Source: Nitrospirae bacterium GWC2_56_14
GTDB lineage: Bacteria > Nitrospirota > UBA9217
Assembly: GCA_001803705.1 (NCBI GenBank)
Contig: MHDY01000247.1
Location: forward strand, 1-32,374
Direction: 5' to 3'
DNA length: 32,374 nt
A program made the translations under genes and the position numbers. Under the pieces are notes generated by a model. The model saw nothing but the letters and a program-made list of their open reading frames with translations, had not been told where the DNA came from and searched no databases. Shown here piece after piece: positions 1-7,893 of this stretch. Position 1 is the stretch's first letter; each line of letters begins with the position of its first letter.

Positions 1-5
1 GACCT

Positions 6-632
6 ATGGCATTATTCCCTAAATCCATCGATTTTTTCGAGATCTTCGACCGGGCGCTGGAAAACCTCTCGCGCTCGGCCAACGTCCTGGTCGACATCCT
101 GACCAACTACACCACCTTCGAGACCTTTGAAAAAAAGGCGAAGGCCATTTACGAGTTCGAGCAGGACGGCGACATGCTGACCCATGACATCATGAAGGAG
201 CTGAACAAAACCTTCCTGACCCCCATCGACCGGGAGGACATCCATGCCCTTGCCTCACGCATCGATGACGTGCTGGACCTGCTGTGGGCCGCCACGGACC
301 GCATGATGGTCTACCGGATCGACAAACCGACCTCGGAGGCCATCTCTATCGCCGAGGACCTGCAGATGACCGCCGAGATCCTGAAAAAGGCGCTCCGGGA
401 ACTGCGCGCCAAATCCTACGCCCATGTGCAGGAACACTGCATCGAGATCAACCGGCTGGAGAACCGGATCGACCGCAAGTACCGCGACGCCCTGGGCAAG
501 CTCCTCAACGGTCCCCACGATCCTGTCTATATCATCAAGTGGAAGGACATCTACGAACTGCTTGAGGACGCCTCGGACCGCTGCGAGGACATCGCCAACA
601 TTCTCGAAGGAATCGTCCTGAAACATGCCTGA
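6..632 (+). CDS. DUF47 (PhoU-like) family protein, putative PiT accessory/regulator
   Basis: 208-aa ORF with helical PhoU/DUF47 pattern (EFEQDGDMLTHDI, LNKTFLTPIDREDIHALASRIDDVLD); overlaps the PiT gene start by 8 nt. Confidence 0.93.
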   Translation: MALFPKSIDFFEIFDRALENLSRSANVLVDILTNYTTFETFEKKAKAIYEFEQDGDMLTHDIMKELNKTFLTPIDREDIHALASRIDDVLDLLWAATDRMMVYRIDKPTSEAISIAEDLQMTAEILKKALRELRAKSYAHVQEHCIEINRLENRIDRKYRDALGKLLNGPHDPVYIIKWKDIYELLEDASDRCEDIANILEGIVLKHA

Positions 633-1617
633 GATCCTCATCCTCATCATCGTCCTTGCGGTGCTGTTCGACATCGCCAACGGATGGCACGATTGCGCCA
701 ATGCCATTGCCACGGTGGTGTCGACCAAGGTCCTGTCGCCCGGGGCCGCGGTCGCCATCGCGGCGTTCATGAACATCCTCGGCGCCTTCCTGACCACGGC
801 GGTCGCCAAGACCATCGGCACGGGCATCGTGGACCCCGCGGGCATCACCGACCAGGTCATCATCGCTGCCCTGCTCTCGGCCATCATCTGGAACCTCATC
901 ACCATCCTCATGGGCCTGCCCGTCAGTTCGTCCCACGCCCTCGTCGGCGGGCTCATCGGAGCGGCGGCGGCGCACGGCGGCATAAGCATCCTGAACAGCG
1001 ACGGCATCATGAAGATCTTCACGTCGCTCCTGATCTCGCCCCTCTTCGGGTTCGTCATCGGCTACGCGTTCATGAAGCTGATCCTCTTTCTCTTCGGCCA
1101 TCTTTCCCCCGGCACCATCAGCAAGTACTTCGGCCGGCTCCAGATCGTGTCGTCCTCCTTTATGGCTTTCGGCCACGGCTCCAACGACGCGCAGAAGGCC
1201 ATGGGCATCATCACCATGGCGCTCTTCGCCTCGGGCAAGATCACGACGCTCGATGTGCCGACCTGGGTCGTCATCACCTGCGCGCTTGCCATGGGCTTCG
1301 GCACGATCTTCGGCGGGTGGAAGATCATCAAGACCCTCGGGGTCAAGATGCTGAAGCTCGAACCCATACACGGCTTTGCCGCCGAGACTTCGTCGGCCGG
1401 CATCATCATGGCTGCAAGTTATTTCGGCATGCCGGTCAGCACCACGCATGTCGTCTCGACCGCCATCCTCGGCGTGGGCGCGACAAAGCGCCTCTCTGCC
1501 GTGCGCTGGGGCATTGCCGGCAAGATCGTCATGGCCTGGCTGCTGACCCTGCCGTTCTGCATTGCCCTGGCGTGGGGCATCGAGAAAGCATTGACCGCCT
1601 ATCACATCGGCGGATAA
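625..1617 (+). CDS. pit: Inorganic phosphate transporter, PiT family
   Basis: 330 aa; PiT signatures DIANGWHDCANAIATVVSTKVLSP and GHGSNDAQKAMGII; multiple TM segments. Confidence 0.95.
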   Translation: MPEILILIIVLAVLFDIANGWHDCANAIATVVSTKVLSPGAAVAIAAFMNILGAFLTTAVAKTIGTGIVDPAGITDQVIIAALLSAIIWNLITILMGLPVSSSHALVGGLIGAAAAHGGISILNSDGIMKIFTSLLISPLFGFVIGYAFMKLILFLFGHLSPGTISKYFGRLQIVSSSFMAFGHGSNDAQKAMGIITMALFASGKITTLDVPTWVVITCALAMGFGTIFGGWKIIKTLGVKMLKLEPIHGFAAETSSAGIIMAASYFGMPVSTTHVVSTAILGVGATKRLSAVRWGIAGKIVMAWLLTLPFCIALAWGIEKALTAYHIGG

Positions 1618-1802
1618 GGTCCGCCGCCCTGCCGCCGGAAAACGTCCTTCTGTCCTCCACACCATCCCTCGCACTCCTGACCCGCATTTCTCCTGTGAGG
1701 CGCCTCTGTGTGTTCAATAAGCAGGGGTGGCAGCAGTTTGTGGTCAACAAGGGAGATAAAACGGGATACAGCATTGATAGACTCGTAAAAAGTCTCCAGT
1801 GC

Positions 1803-1892
1803 TGTCATTGCGAGGAGCGGAGCGACGCGGCAAACTCGACTTAACAGGCAGATACGAACTACGAGATTGCTTCGCTACGCTCGCAAAGACGG
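1803..1892. repeat. Intergenic inverted-arm repeat (GTCATTGCGAGGAGCGGAGCGACGCGGCAAACTCG ... CGAGATTGCTTCGCTACGCTCGCAAAGAC)
   Basis: Right arm reverse-complements to GTCTTTGCGAGCGTAGCGAAGCAATCTCG, close to the left arm. Confidence 0.75.
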
Positions 1893-1969
1893 CTTTTTCG
1901 ACTTATTACGAATGCATCAGCACAGGCTGAAGGAACAACAGCAGAACGCATCACTGCTCAACGCGGGCG

Positions 1970-2602
1970 CTAGAACTTCATACTCAACTTCGATATTTTC
2001 CGGGTATCGATCCCCCGGTACTTCCCCGCCTTCAGCAGTCCAACAAGGTTCTCAGCGGTCACGGCATCGTCAAACTCCGTATAGCAGGCGCCGACCTCCT
2101 GCGGAGTATGGGCGTCAGAGCCCCCGGTAAAGGGGATCCCCAGCGCCGCGGCGGCTTCAATCGCCCGGGCGTTGAAGCCGTGCATGTTGCAGCCGTTATA
2201 GCCTTCCAGAGCGCAGATCCCGTCGACGCTCCTCACGAGATCGCCCAGACCGTTCACCGACCGGTAGGGATGGGAGGGGATCACGACGCCGCCCTTTCCC
2301 GTGACCACGCTGATAATGTCCCGGATCGGAGCGTATTTGAGCGACAGGCTGTCCGTATCCACGCCAAAGACCAGACAATGGCCTTCCTGCGCCGAGAACT
2401 CTACTCCGCGGAAGATCAGGATGCGGTCCCGGTACCGTTCGCGCAGCGGCTCGATCGGCTCAGAGGCGCCGTAATAATAATGCTCGGTAAACGCGATGCC
2501 CTGCAGGCCGAGTTCGATAGCCCTCAGTATCGTTTCCTCGGGCTCGGCATCGTTGTCTGTGCTGTATTTTGAATGAACATGCAGGTCGATTTTGTATTTC
2601 AT
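1970..2602 (-). CDS. PHP domain-containing metal-dependent phosphoesterase
   Basis: Internal start MKYKIDLHVHSKYSTDN gives canonical PHP motif DLHVHSKYS; further motifs TEHYYYG, SHPYR, GSDAHTPQEVG. The longer ORF start (2665) reads into a dispersed repeat. Confidence 0.9.
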   Translation of the reverse strand: MKYKIDLHVHSKYSTDNDAEPEETILRAIELGLQGIAFTEHYYYGASEPIEPLRERYRDRILIFRGVEFSAQEGHCLVFGVDTDSLSLKYAPIRDIISVVTGKGGVVIPSHPYRSVNGLGDLVRSVDGICALEGYNGCNMHGFNARAIEAAAALGIPFTGGSDAHTPQEVGACYTEFDDAVTAENLVGLLKAGKYRGIDTRKISKLSMKF

Positions 2603-2638
2603 GAATGCAGCATTACCTAACCCGGACAAGCGTGAACC

Positions 2639-2771
2639 AAAAGGCGTCTCTCGCAAAGCGCGCAAAGAACGCCAAGAAAATCCTAAACCACGGCTTGCGT
2701 TTTGGTTTTAAACCGGAAAAGATTTTGACTCAAGGTTCCCTTTGCGTTCTTTGCGAGCTTTGCGAGACATA
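2639..2771 (+). repeat. MITE-like dispersed repeat, copy A
   Basis: GGCGTCTCTCGCAAAGCGCGCAAAGAACGCCAAGAAAA...TAAACCACGGCTTGCGTTTTGGTTTTAAACC...CCTTTGCGTTCTTTGCGAGCTTTGCGAGA; aligns end to end with the reverse complement of 25192..25326. Confidence 0.85.
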
Positions 2772-2834
2772 TTCTTGCCGTTTTGAGTAGAAACTTCAGA
2801 TCCTTCACTTCGTTCAGGATGACGCCTTAAAGCG

Positions 2835-3572
2835 CTATTTCAAAAGCCTGTTGGTAACTCCCTTCGCTTCCTGCTCCCGGCCTTCGGCAACGCAACTCCC
2901 TCCGCAGGTACAGGCGAAACTTCCCGATTTCGCCTTCTCGAACGATTCTTTCCCCTCCCGGTAGCACAGGCCTCCGATGATCAGCGCACCGACCGAGTCA
3001 AGTCCGCCGATGCCGGTAAGCCGGTATCCCACGCTTGCGACCAGCAGCACCACCGAAAGCTGTAGACAGGCCCGCGTGCAGGCCGCGTCTGCCAGTATGG
3101 CCGGCGAGTTCAGCTTCGTCCCTACCGAAACCTTGGCGCGAATGAGCAGCCACATGGACAGGATGGAGATGACCGAGATGACGATGCCCCAGAAGGTGCT
3201 TTCCGGCCGGTGGCCGCCATAGAGATCGATGATCGCGGTGATTGCCAGCCCGGCGGTAAGGACGTAAAAAGCGCTTCCCGTGATCCTGAGCGCGGTCTTT
3301 TCGAACCGGTCCGGGTCCTCGGCCCCATGCCGCCTGATCCGGCGGATCATGTGCCAGATGCCGACGCCGGACACCACCTCGACAAAGGAGTCGAGACCGA
3401 ACCCGAAGAGCGACATGCTCTCATCTTCAATCCCGAAAAAGACCGAGACAAAACCTTCGGCGATGTTGTAGAAGATCGTGATAACGGCGAGCGTTGACGC
3501 CCACGCATACAGCTTGTTGTTTTTCTGCGCCGACCCCATCAAAAGCGTTGCCATATTTTCCCTTCTGCTCAA
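2835..3572 (-). CDS. CDF-like cation transporter family membrane protein with Cys-rich C-terminus
   Basis: 245 aa, multi-TM; GFGLDSFVEVVSG and LADAACTRACLQLS at CDF-like positions; C-terminal ACTCGGSC. Confidence 0.75.
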   Translation of the reverse strand: MSRRENMATLLMGSAQKNNKLYAWASTLAVITIFYNIAEGFVSVFFGIEDESMSLFGFGLDSFVEVVSGVGIWHMIRRIRRHGAEDPDRFEKTALRITGSAFYVLTAGLAITAIIDLYGGHRPESTFWGIVISVISILSMWLLIRAKVSVGTKLNSPAILADAACTRACLQLSVVLLVASVGYRLTGIGGLDSVGALIIGGLCYREGKESFEKAKSGSFACTCGGSCVAEGREQEAKGVTNRLLK

Positions 3573-3702
3573 GGCTCAGTACCTGCGTGGTTATAGCATG
3601 ATCGCAGTCTGTTTATCAATGCGAAAGAACCGGGTTGGCCGTGGATTTTTCAGGCGAGTCATCCGGCCGGAAAAACAGTATAAAGGGGGCCTAGGAAACA
3701 TC

Positions 3703-3720
3703 GCCACAATATGTTGTGGC
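3703..3720. promoter_or_regulatory. Perfect dyad GCCACAA-TATG-TTGTGGC, putative operator (NrdR-box-like)
   Basis: 7-bp arms; inner 12-mer ACAACATATTGT (reverse strand) is identical to part of the nrdJ promoter (18798..18809). Confidence 0.45.
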
Positions 3721-3743
3721 CTACTGCTGCCGCATAAAGATAC

Positions 3744-3769
3744 CAATGTAAAATTAGAATTTTACGTTG
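3744..3769. promoter_or_regulatory. 26-bp near-perfect dyad CAATGTAAAATT-AG-AATTTTACGTTG, putative operator
   Basis: 12-bp arms with one mismatch, about 130 bp upstream of the HTH gene. Confidence 0.45.
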
Positions 3770-3900
3770 ATTTTATGTATGTTTCGTGATACCAACATTG
3801 TACATCGTCGACCAAAAGGGCCATGGTTCCCGGCTGGCTCTTCACATCCTGGTACGCTTTACCGTTTTATTCTCAGTTCAATTGCCCGGAGGGAGCAACC

Positions 3901-4176
3901 ATGCGTGAGATCGGTCTGGCATTACGGGAAGGAAGATTGGCCCGCGGTCTGGAGATCGGCGATATTGCAAGGAGCACCCGCATCAGCGCCCACTATCTCA
4001 AGGCCATGGAAGAAGGACGGTTCCAAACCATCCCGAACGTCTTCGACAAAGGCTATTTAAAGCTTTATGCCAAGGCCCTTGATCTGGACACCAAACCCCT
4101 GCTGGCCCTGTACGAACAGATAAAGAACAAGGCAGCAGCCCCCGTCAGCGCACCCGGAACCGGCGGCGTCAACTAA
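3901..4176 (+). CDS. Helix-turn-helix protein, RodZ N-terminal/HTH_25-like
   Basis: MREIGLALREGRLARGLEIGDIARSTRISAHYLKAMEEGRFQTIPNVFDKGYLKLYAKALDLD; start preceded by GGAGGGAGCAACC. Confidence 0.82.
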   Translation: MREIGLALREGRLARGLEIGDIARSTRISAHYLKAMEEGRFQTIPNVFDKGYLKLYAKALDLDTKPLLALYEQIKNKAAAPVSAPGTGGVN

Positions 4177-4247
4177 CAAAAAGCAGCAGCATGCCGACCA
4201 CAGGACCTTCGGCGCCCCGTATCTCGTTATGGCGGCTCCGTTGATTC

Positions 4248-5450
4248 CTAGTCGATCAGCTTGCCCGCCTCGCGTAGTCTCAGCGCCATCTCGCGCAGCA
4301 TATCCACCACGAACTCCGGATATTCATTCATCAGCAGGGCCACGTTCTCATTGTTGACGCTTACCAGCTCCACGTCGTCGGTCGCGATGGCCGTGGACAG
4401 CCGGGGTGACGCCAACAGGAACGATATCTCGCCAAAACATTTTCTTTGAGAGATCTCGACGACCGGCCCCTCGCGCTGGTGCAGTGCCACCGTTCCGCTC
4501 AGCACGGAGAACATCTCAACGCCGGGGTCGCCCTCGCGAAAGATGACGGTCCCTTTATCGAAATACCGCACATATTTTTCATATACCGCGGCAGGGACAT
4601 TCCGCTTCCCCTGCAGCAGTTTTTTTATGGACACGGTCTCGTGCTGGTGAAGGCCCGCAACGATCTCTGCGCCGAGCAGAAATACCACCAGGGAAGCGTA
4701 GATCCAGATGATGACCACAAAGAGCGACTTGAAGGAGCCGAAGGCGAAACCGTAGCCCGGATTGAAGGTCAGGAAGAGATGAAAGGCCGGCCGCATGGCG
4801 AACCAGATGAGCGCGGTGACGAGCGCACCGGCGAGAAGATAGCGGTAGCGCATCCGAGTGGAAAAGATGAAATAGAAGACAAAAACAACGGCAATGACCA
4901 GCAGGAACAGGACCACGGTCTCCATACTGCGGGGCAGCAGTCGAACCAGGTTCTCTTTCTCCAGCAGTTGGAACGCGATGCCGGCGACCATGACCGCCGC
5001 GAGCCCTACGAGGAAAACCATGCTGATAACGACGTCAAACAACTTTTCGAGCAGGAACGGCCTGCCCGTCCTCCGTCTGAAAACCTTTCCGAGCACGAAC
5101 CGCATGTCCGCCACAAAGGGCGTCATGGTCCAGAAAAGAACAACGGTGTTGACCAGTCCTACCGCCCCTTTATGGGCAGCGAGAAGACGCACTTCCTTCA
5201 CAATGTCCTGGCTGTAGGCGGGGAGCAAACGCATGAGCAGTTCCTGCGTTCGCGCCAGCGCCTGCGTTGAGGAGCCGACCGCCAGGCTGAGGAGATAGGT
5301 AAGGAGGAACAGCGTGGGAATGAGCGCCAGCATGGCCGAAAAAGCGAGCGACGAGGCAGCGGTCAGATCGTTATTCCGCCTGAACGACGACAGCGCTTCA
5401 ATGAACACCAGCCACTGCTTCTTTATTTGTTCTGCAGCCTTCTTTTTCAT
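4248..5450 (-). CDS. YihY/BrkB-family membrane protein fused to a C-terminal cyclic-nucleotide-binding domain
   Basis: N-terminal YihY pattern (ASSLAFSAMLALIPTLFLL, WFAMRPAFHLFLTFNPGYGFAFGSFKSLFVVIIWIYASLVVFLLGAEI); C-terminal cNMP-binding pattern (GTVIFREGDPGVEMFSVLSGTVAL...CFGEISFLLASPRLSTAIATDDVELVSV). Confidence 0.88.
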   Translation of the reverse strand: MKKKAAEQIKKQWLVFIEALSSFRRNNDLTAASSLAFSAMLALIPTLFLLTYLLSLAVGSSTQALARTQELLMRLLPAYSQDIVKEVRLLAAHKGAVGLVNTVVLFWTMTPFVADMRFVLGKVFRRRTGRPFLLEKLFDVVISMVFLVGLAAVMVAGIAFQLLEKENLVRLLPRSMETVVLFLLVIAVVFVFYFIFSTRMRYRYLLAGALVTALIWFAMRPAFHLFLTFNPGYGFAFGSFKSLFVVIIWIYASLVVFLLGAEIVAGLHQHETVSIKKLLQGKRNVPAAVYEKYVRYFDKGTVIFREGDPGVEMFSVLSGTVALHQREGPVVEISQRKCFGEISFLLASPRLSTAIATDDVELVSVNNENVALLMNEYPEFVVDMLREMALRLREAGKLID

Positions 5451-5506
5451 AATGAAGAGGATGGGACGTTCGAACATGCATGCCATGGGAGCCGCCAGCC
5501 TGAATG

Positions 5507-6259
5507 CTACGTGGCCCCCCGCGACCTTCCCAGGCCATGGTCAGCGATATCATGGGTCAGCTGCTCCCTGATGAAACGCCGCAGCACTGCCCGGTCAGCA
5601 TCCGCTAGCTGGACGAACTTCATGCCCATGCCGGGCTCCACCGAGGGCCCATCCCCCTGGTCGTTGATATACAGGACCAGGGCCTTCGCAATGATCTCCC
5701 GGTTATCGATGGTGATCCTGAGCGGCGTCACGGCGTTCCGGGGCTGCGGATAGCGCGTCGTGATGAACAACCCTCCTTCGGAAAGCGCTGTTGCATATTC
5801 TGTTCTGGCCGCCCCGCCTAGTACCGATCCATCCCCGACCATGACCTTAAGAGAGGTGCGCAGCCGTATGTTCGCGCGCGGCGCGGATTCTGAAGCGGCC
5901 TGTATGGTCCTATAGAGCAGGTCGGGCTCCACCGGCCTGAGGAGGTAGGCTGCGCAGCCCAGTTGCATGCAGGTATCCCTGATCCCGGGGTCGTCCTCCG
6001 CAGTGTGCATGATCACGGGCACGGCCCCGCAGTCCGGACGTTCCCTGATCTGCTTGAGCAGGGCGACACCGCTCATGGTCGGCAACGCCACATCGCTCAG
6101 AACGACCGAGGGAAGTGACTCGTCCATGAGGTGAAGCGCGTCTTCACCGGAGCGGGCCGTCACGACCCGGTATTCAAACCTCTTCAGGAGCAATCCGAGA
6201 AAGAACAGCATCGAACTGCTGCTGTCCACGACCATAACGGTGCGGACCTCTCTGTCCAT
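5507..6259 (-). CDS. Response regulator receiver domain + PilZ domain
   Basis: REC: VMVVDSSSSMLFFLGLLL...VVLSDVALPTMSGVALLKQIR; PilZ-like C-terminus RTSLKVMVGDG...YATALSEGGLFITT...PLRITI. Confidence 0.85.
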   Translation of the reverse strand: MDREVRTVMVVDSSSSMLFFLGLLLKRFEYRVVTARSGEDALHLMDESLPSVVLSDVALPTMSGVALLKQIRERPDCGAVPVIMHTAEDDPGIRDTCMQLGCAAYLLRPVEPDLLYRTIQAASESAPRANIRLRTSLKVMVGDGSVLGGAARTEYATALSEGGLFITTRYPQPRNAVTPLRITIDNREIIAKALVLYINDQGDGPSVEPGMGMKFVQLADADRAVLRRFIREQLTHDIADHGLGRSRGAT

Positions 6260-6325
6260 GGCAATCTGTCCTTACCGATAGCATAAAATCGCACCGCAGG
6301 CATCCGGTCGCGAAGGAGTGCCTAC

Positions 6326-6353
6326 AGCTTAACATGCCTGTATCTTTTGTCAA
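6326..6353 (-). promoter_or_regulatory. Putative sigma70-type promoter for the REC-PilZ gene
   Basis: Minus strand TTGACA-N16-TAAGCT about 70 nt upstream of the start codon. Confidence 0.4.
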
Positions 6354-6595
6354 GCAAAGGGGCTGGCCTGCGGAAGGAACTGTTCCTGAAGGTGGGCTGG
6401 AGCGGGATTTTTCAGCGTTCAGAGCGCTGCGGCGAGCTGCAGCCTCTCGGTCAAGCAGGGGCAGGGAGTATGGAGCGCACGCGGAGAAACCGCTTGTGCA
6501 GTGCAACAGGAGAGGGTCCATTCCGCGAAGGACTCGCGTGAGGAAAGTACGCTGAATAATCCGGGCTGAACCAATGGGTGAACCGGCCCGCAGGA

Positions 6596-6811
6596 TCACC
6601 CCTCGATCTTGTATCCCAGTTTTTCGATGCTGTCCCTCGTGATATTCGAAAGGGTTTCCTCTTCGATCTCGGCTTCGTTGAACGTTACCGCGATCCTGCC
6701 GCTCTCCACCTCGATAGAGTCCACGCCATCCATGCCGCCGATGAACCGCCTGAGTGCCAGGGAGCACTCGCCGCAGAGATTTTTATCTACCGTAAAATGC
6801 GCTACCTTCAT
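6596..6811 (-). CDS. Heavy-metal-associated (HMA) domain small protein
   Basis: MKVAHFTVDKNLCGECSLALRRFIGGMDGVDSIEVESGRIAVTFNEAE...; CxxC metal site (CGEC). Confidence 0.8.
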   Translation of the reverse strand: MKVAHFTVDKNLCGECSLALRRFIGGMDGVDSIEVESGRIAVTFNEAEIEEETLSNITRDSIEKLGYKIEG

Positions 6812-6893
6812 GGACGCCGCCTTTCCTCCGTCGGCAGGCACAGCTGTATTGTCCCTCCGACCTGCCCGGTCTGCCGCGAAATACGCCACGGTT

Positions 6894-7292
6894 TTACCGA
6901 GCATCAACGTTGAACGTAGCATTGACCGGCGTCTTGCCCGGTTGCGTCACGGTCACGTCGACCTTCCACCCGCCCTCCATGGGGATATTGGCGGAAAAGG
7001 AATAACCGCTGCCCTTGAGAGCTGCCTGCGTGTTGAATTCCATGGGGGCCATGCCCGACATGGGGGGCATGTAATAGCGCACGTCGACCGTTGCATCGGT
7101 CACTGTTTTTTTGCTCTGATCGACTATCTGCACGGAAAGCGTATTGTCCCCTTTTACCAGGGGATACCGGTCGACCTTAAGCATGATCCCCACATCTCCC
7201 ACCTGCTTTTGCGATTCATACCCTTTTGTACATCCGGCCAGAACCGAGGCGGCGAGGACCACGACCATCATTACCAGGAATGTTTTTTTCAT
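6894..7292 (-). CDS. YtkA/FixH-like lipoprotein
   Basis: Lipobox LAGC after a hydrophobic leader; PPMSGMAPMEF...GSGYSFSANIPMEGGWKVDVTV resembles YtkA-like/FixH domains. Confidence 0.8.
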   Translation of the reverse strand: MKKTFLVMMVVVLAASVLAGCTKGYESQKQVGDVGIMLKVDRYPLVKGDNTLSVQIVDQSKKTVTDATVDVRYYMPPMSGMAPMEFNTQAALKGSGYSFSANIPMEGGWKVDVTVTQPGKTPVNATFNVDAR

Positions 7293-7577
7293 TGTATTTC
7301 CTCCTTGAGGGTAGCAACTCTGTTTCTGTATTTATTATAACAGCAATGCCCATGCCAGGAACAGAGCTGCTTTTACAACAACAAATCAAGGCGTTGGCGC
7401 CCATAACAGCGCGCTTGTGAAGCTCCTGCTTCAGGAGGTGCAGGATTTCAGACACCCGCAACAGACCGATCAGCTTGGCATTCCAGGCTTGCTGCTTCGA
7501 AACACATTAAATTATTTCCATGAATTTTGCGCAAAAAAAATCAGCGCTGTATATGCGCTGATTCTTGCGTGATAAAA

Positions 7578-7655
7578 TGGCGTCCCCAGCGGGATTCGAA
7601 CCCGCGTTATCGCCGTGAAAGGGCGGTGTCCTGGGCCAGGCTAGACGATGGGGAC
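7578..7655 (-). tRNA. tRNA-Glu(TTC), CCA encoded
   Basis: GTCCCCATCGTCTAGCCTGGCCCAGGACACCGCCCTTTCACGGCGATAACGCGGGTTCGAATCCCGCTGGGGACGCCA; 7-bp acceptor stem; anticodon loop CTTTCAC. Confidence 0.97.
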
Positions 7656-7680
7656 ATGGTATTTCTGAAAATTGAAAAAC

Positions 7681-7756
7681 TGGTGAGCCGGCTGGGACTC
7701 GAACCCAGGACACCCGCCTTAAAAGGGCGGTGCTCTACCAACTGAGCTACCGGCCC
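7681..7756 (-). tRNA. tRNA-Lys(TTT), CCA encoded
   Basis: GGGCCGGTAGCTCAGTTGGTAGAGCACCGCCCTTTTAAGGCGGGTGTCCTGGGTTCGAGTCCCAGCCGGCTCACCA; anticodon loop CTTTTAA. Confidence 0.97.
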
Positions 7757-7893
7757 ATCGACCTCGATGGAAGAGGCGTATATTAGCAAAGAAAGCGGGT
7801 TGTTGTCAACAAAAAACAAGACACAACCGGAAACACCGGTCAGGAAATCCGCAAGGCTGCATGCTCTCTGCGCGGCTTCGCGAGGGAGCCGCT

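Noticed and set aside
535-1674. 379-aa minus-strand ORF
   Set aside because: Antisense to pit; highly charged low-complexity translation.
6174-6767. 197-aa minus-strand ORF spanning the HMA/REC-PilZ gap
   Set aside because: Overlaps two supported genes out of frame and has no recognisable domain.
7507-7819. Short ORFs over the tRNA pair
   Set aside because: Translations of tRNA-Glu and tRNA-Lys sequence, a classic false-CDS artefact.
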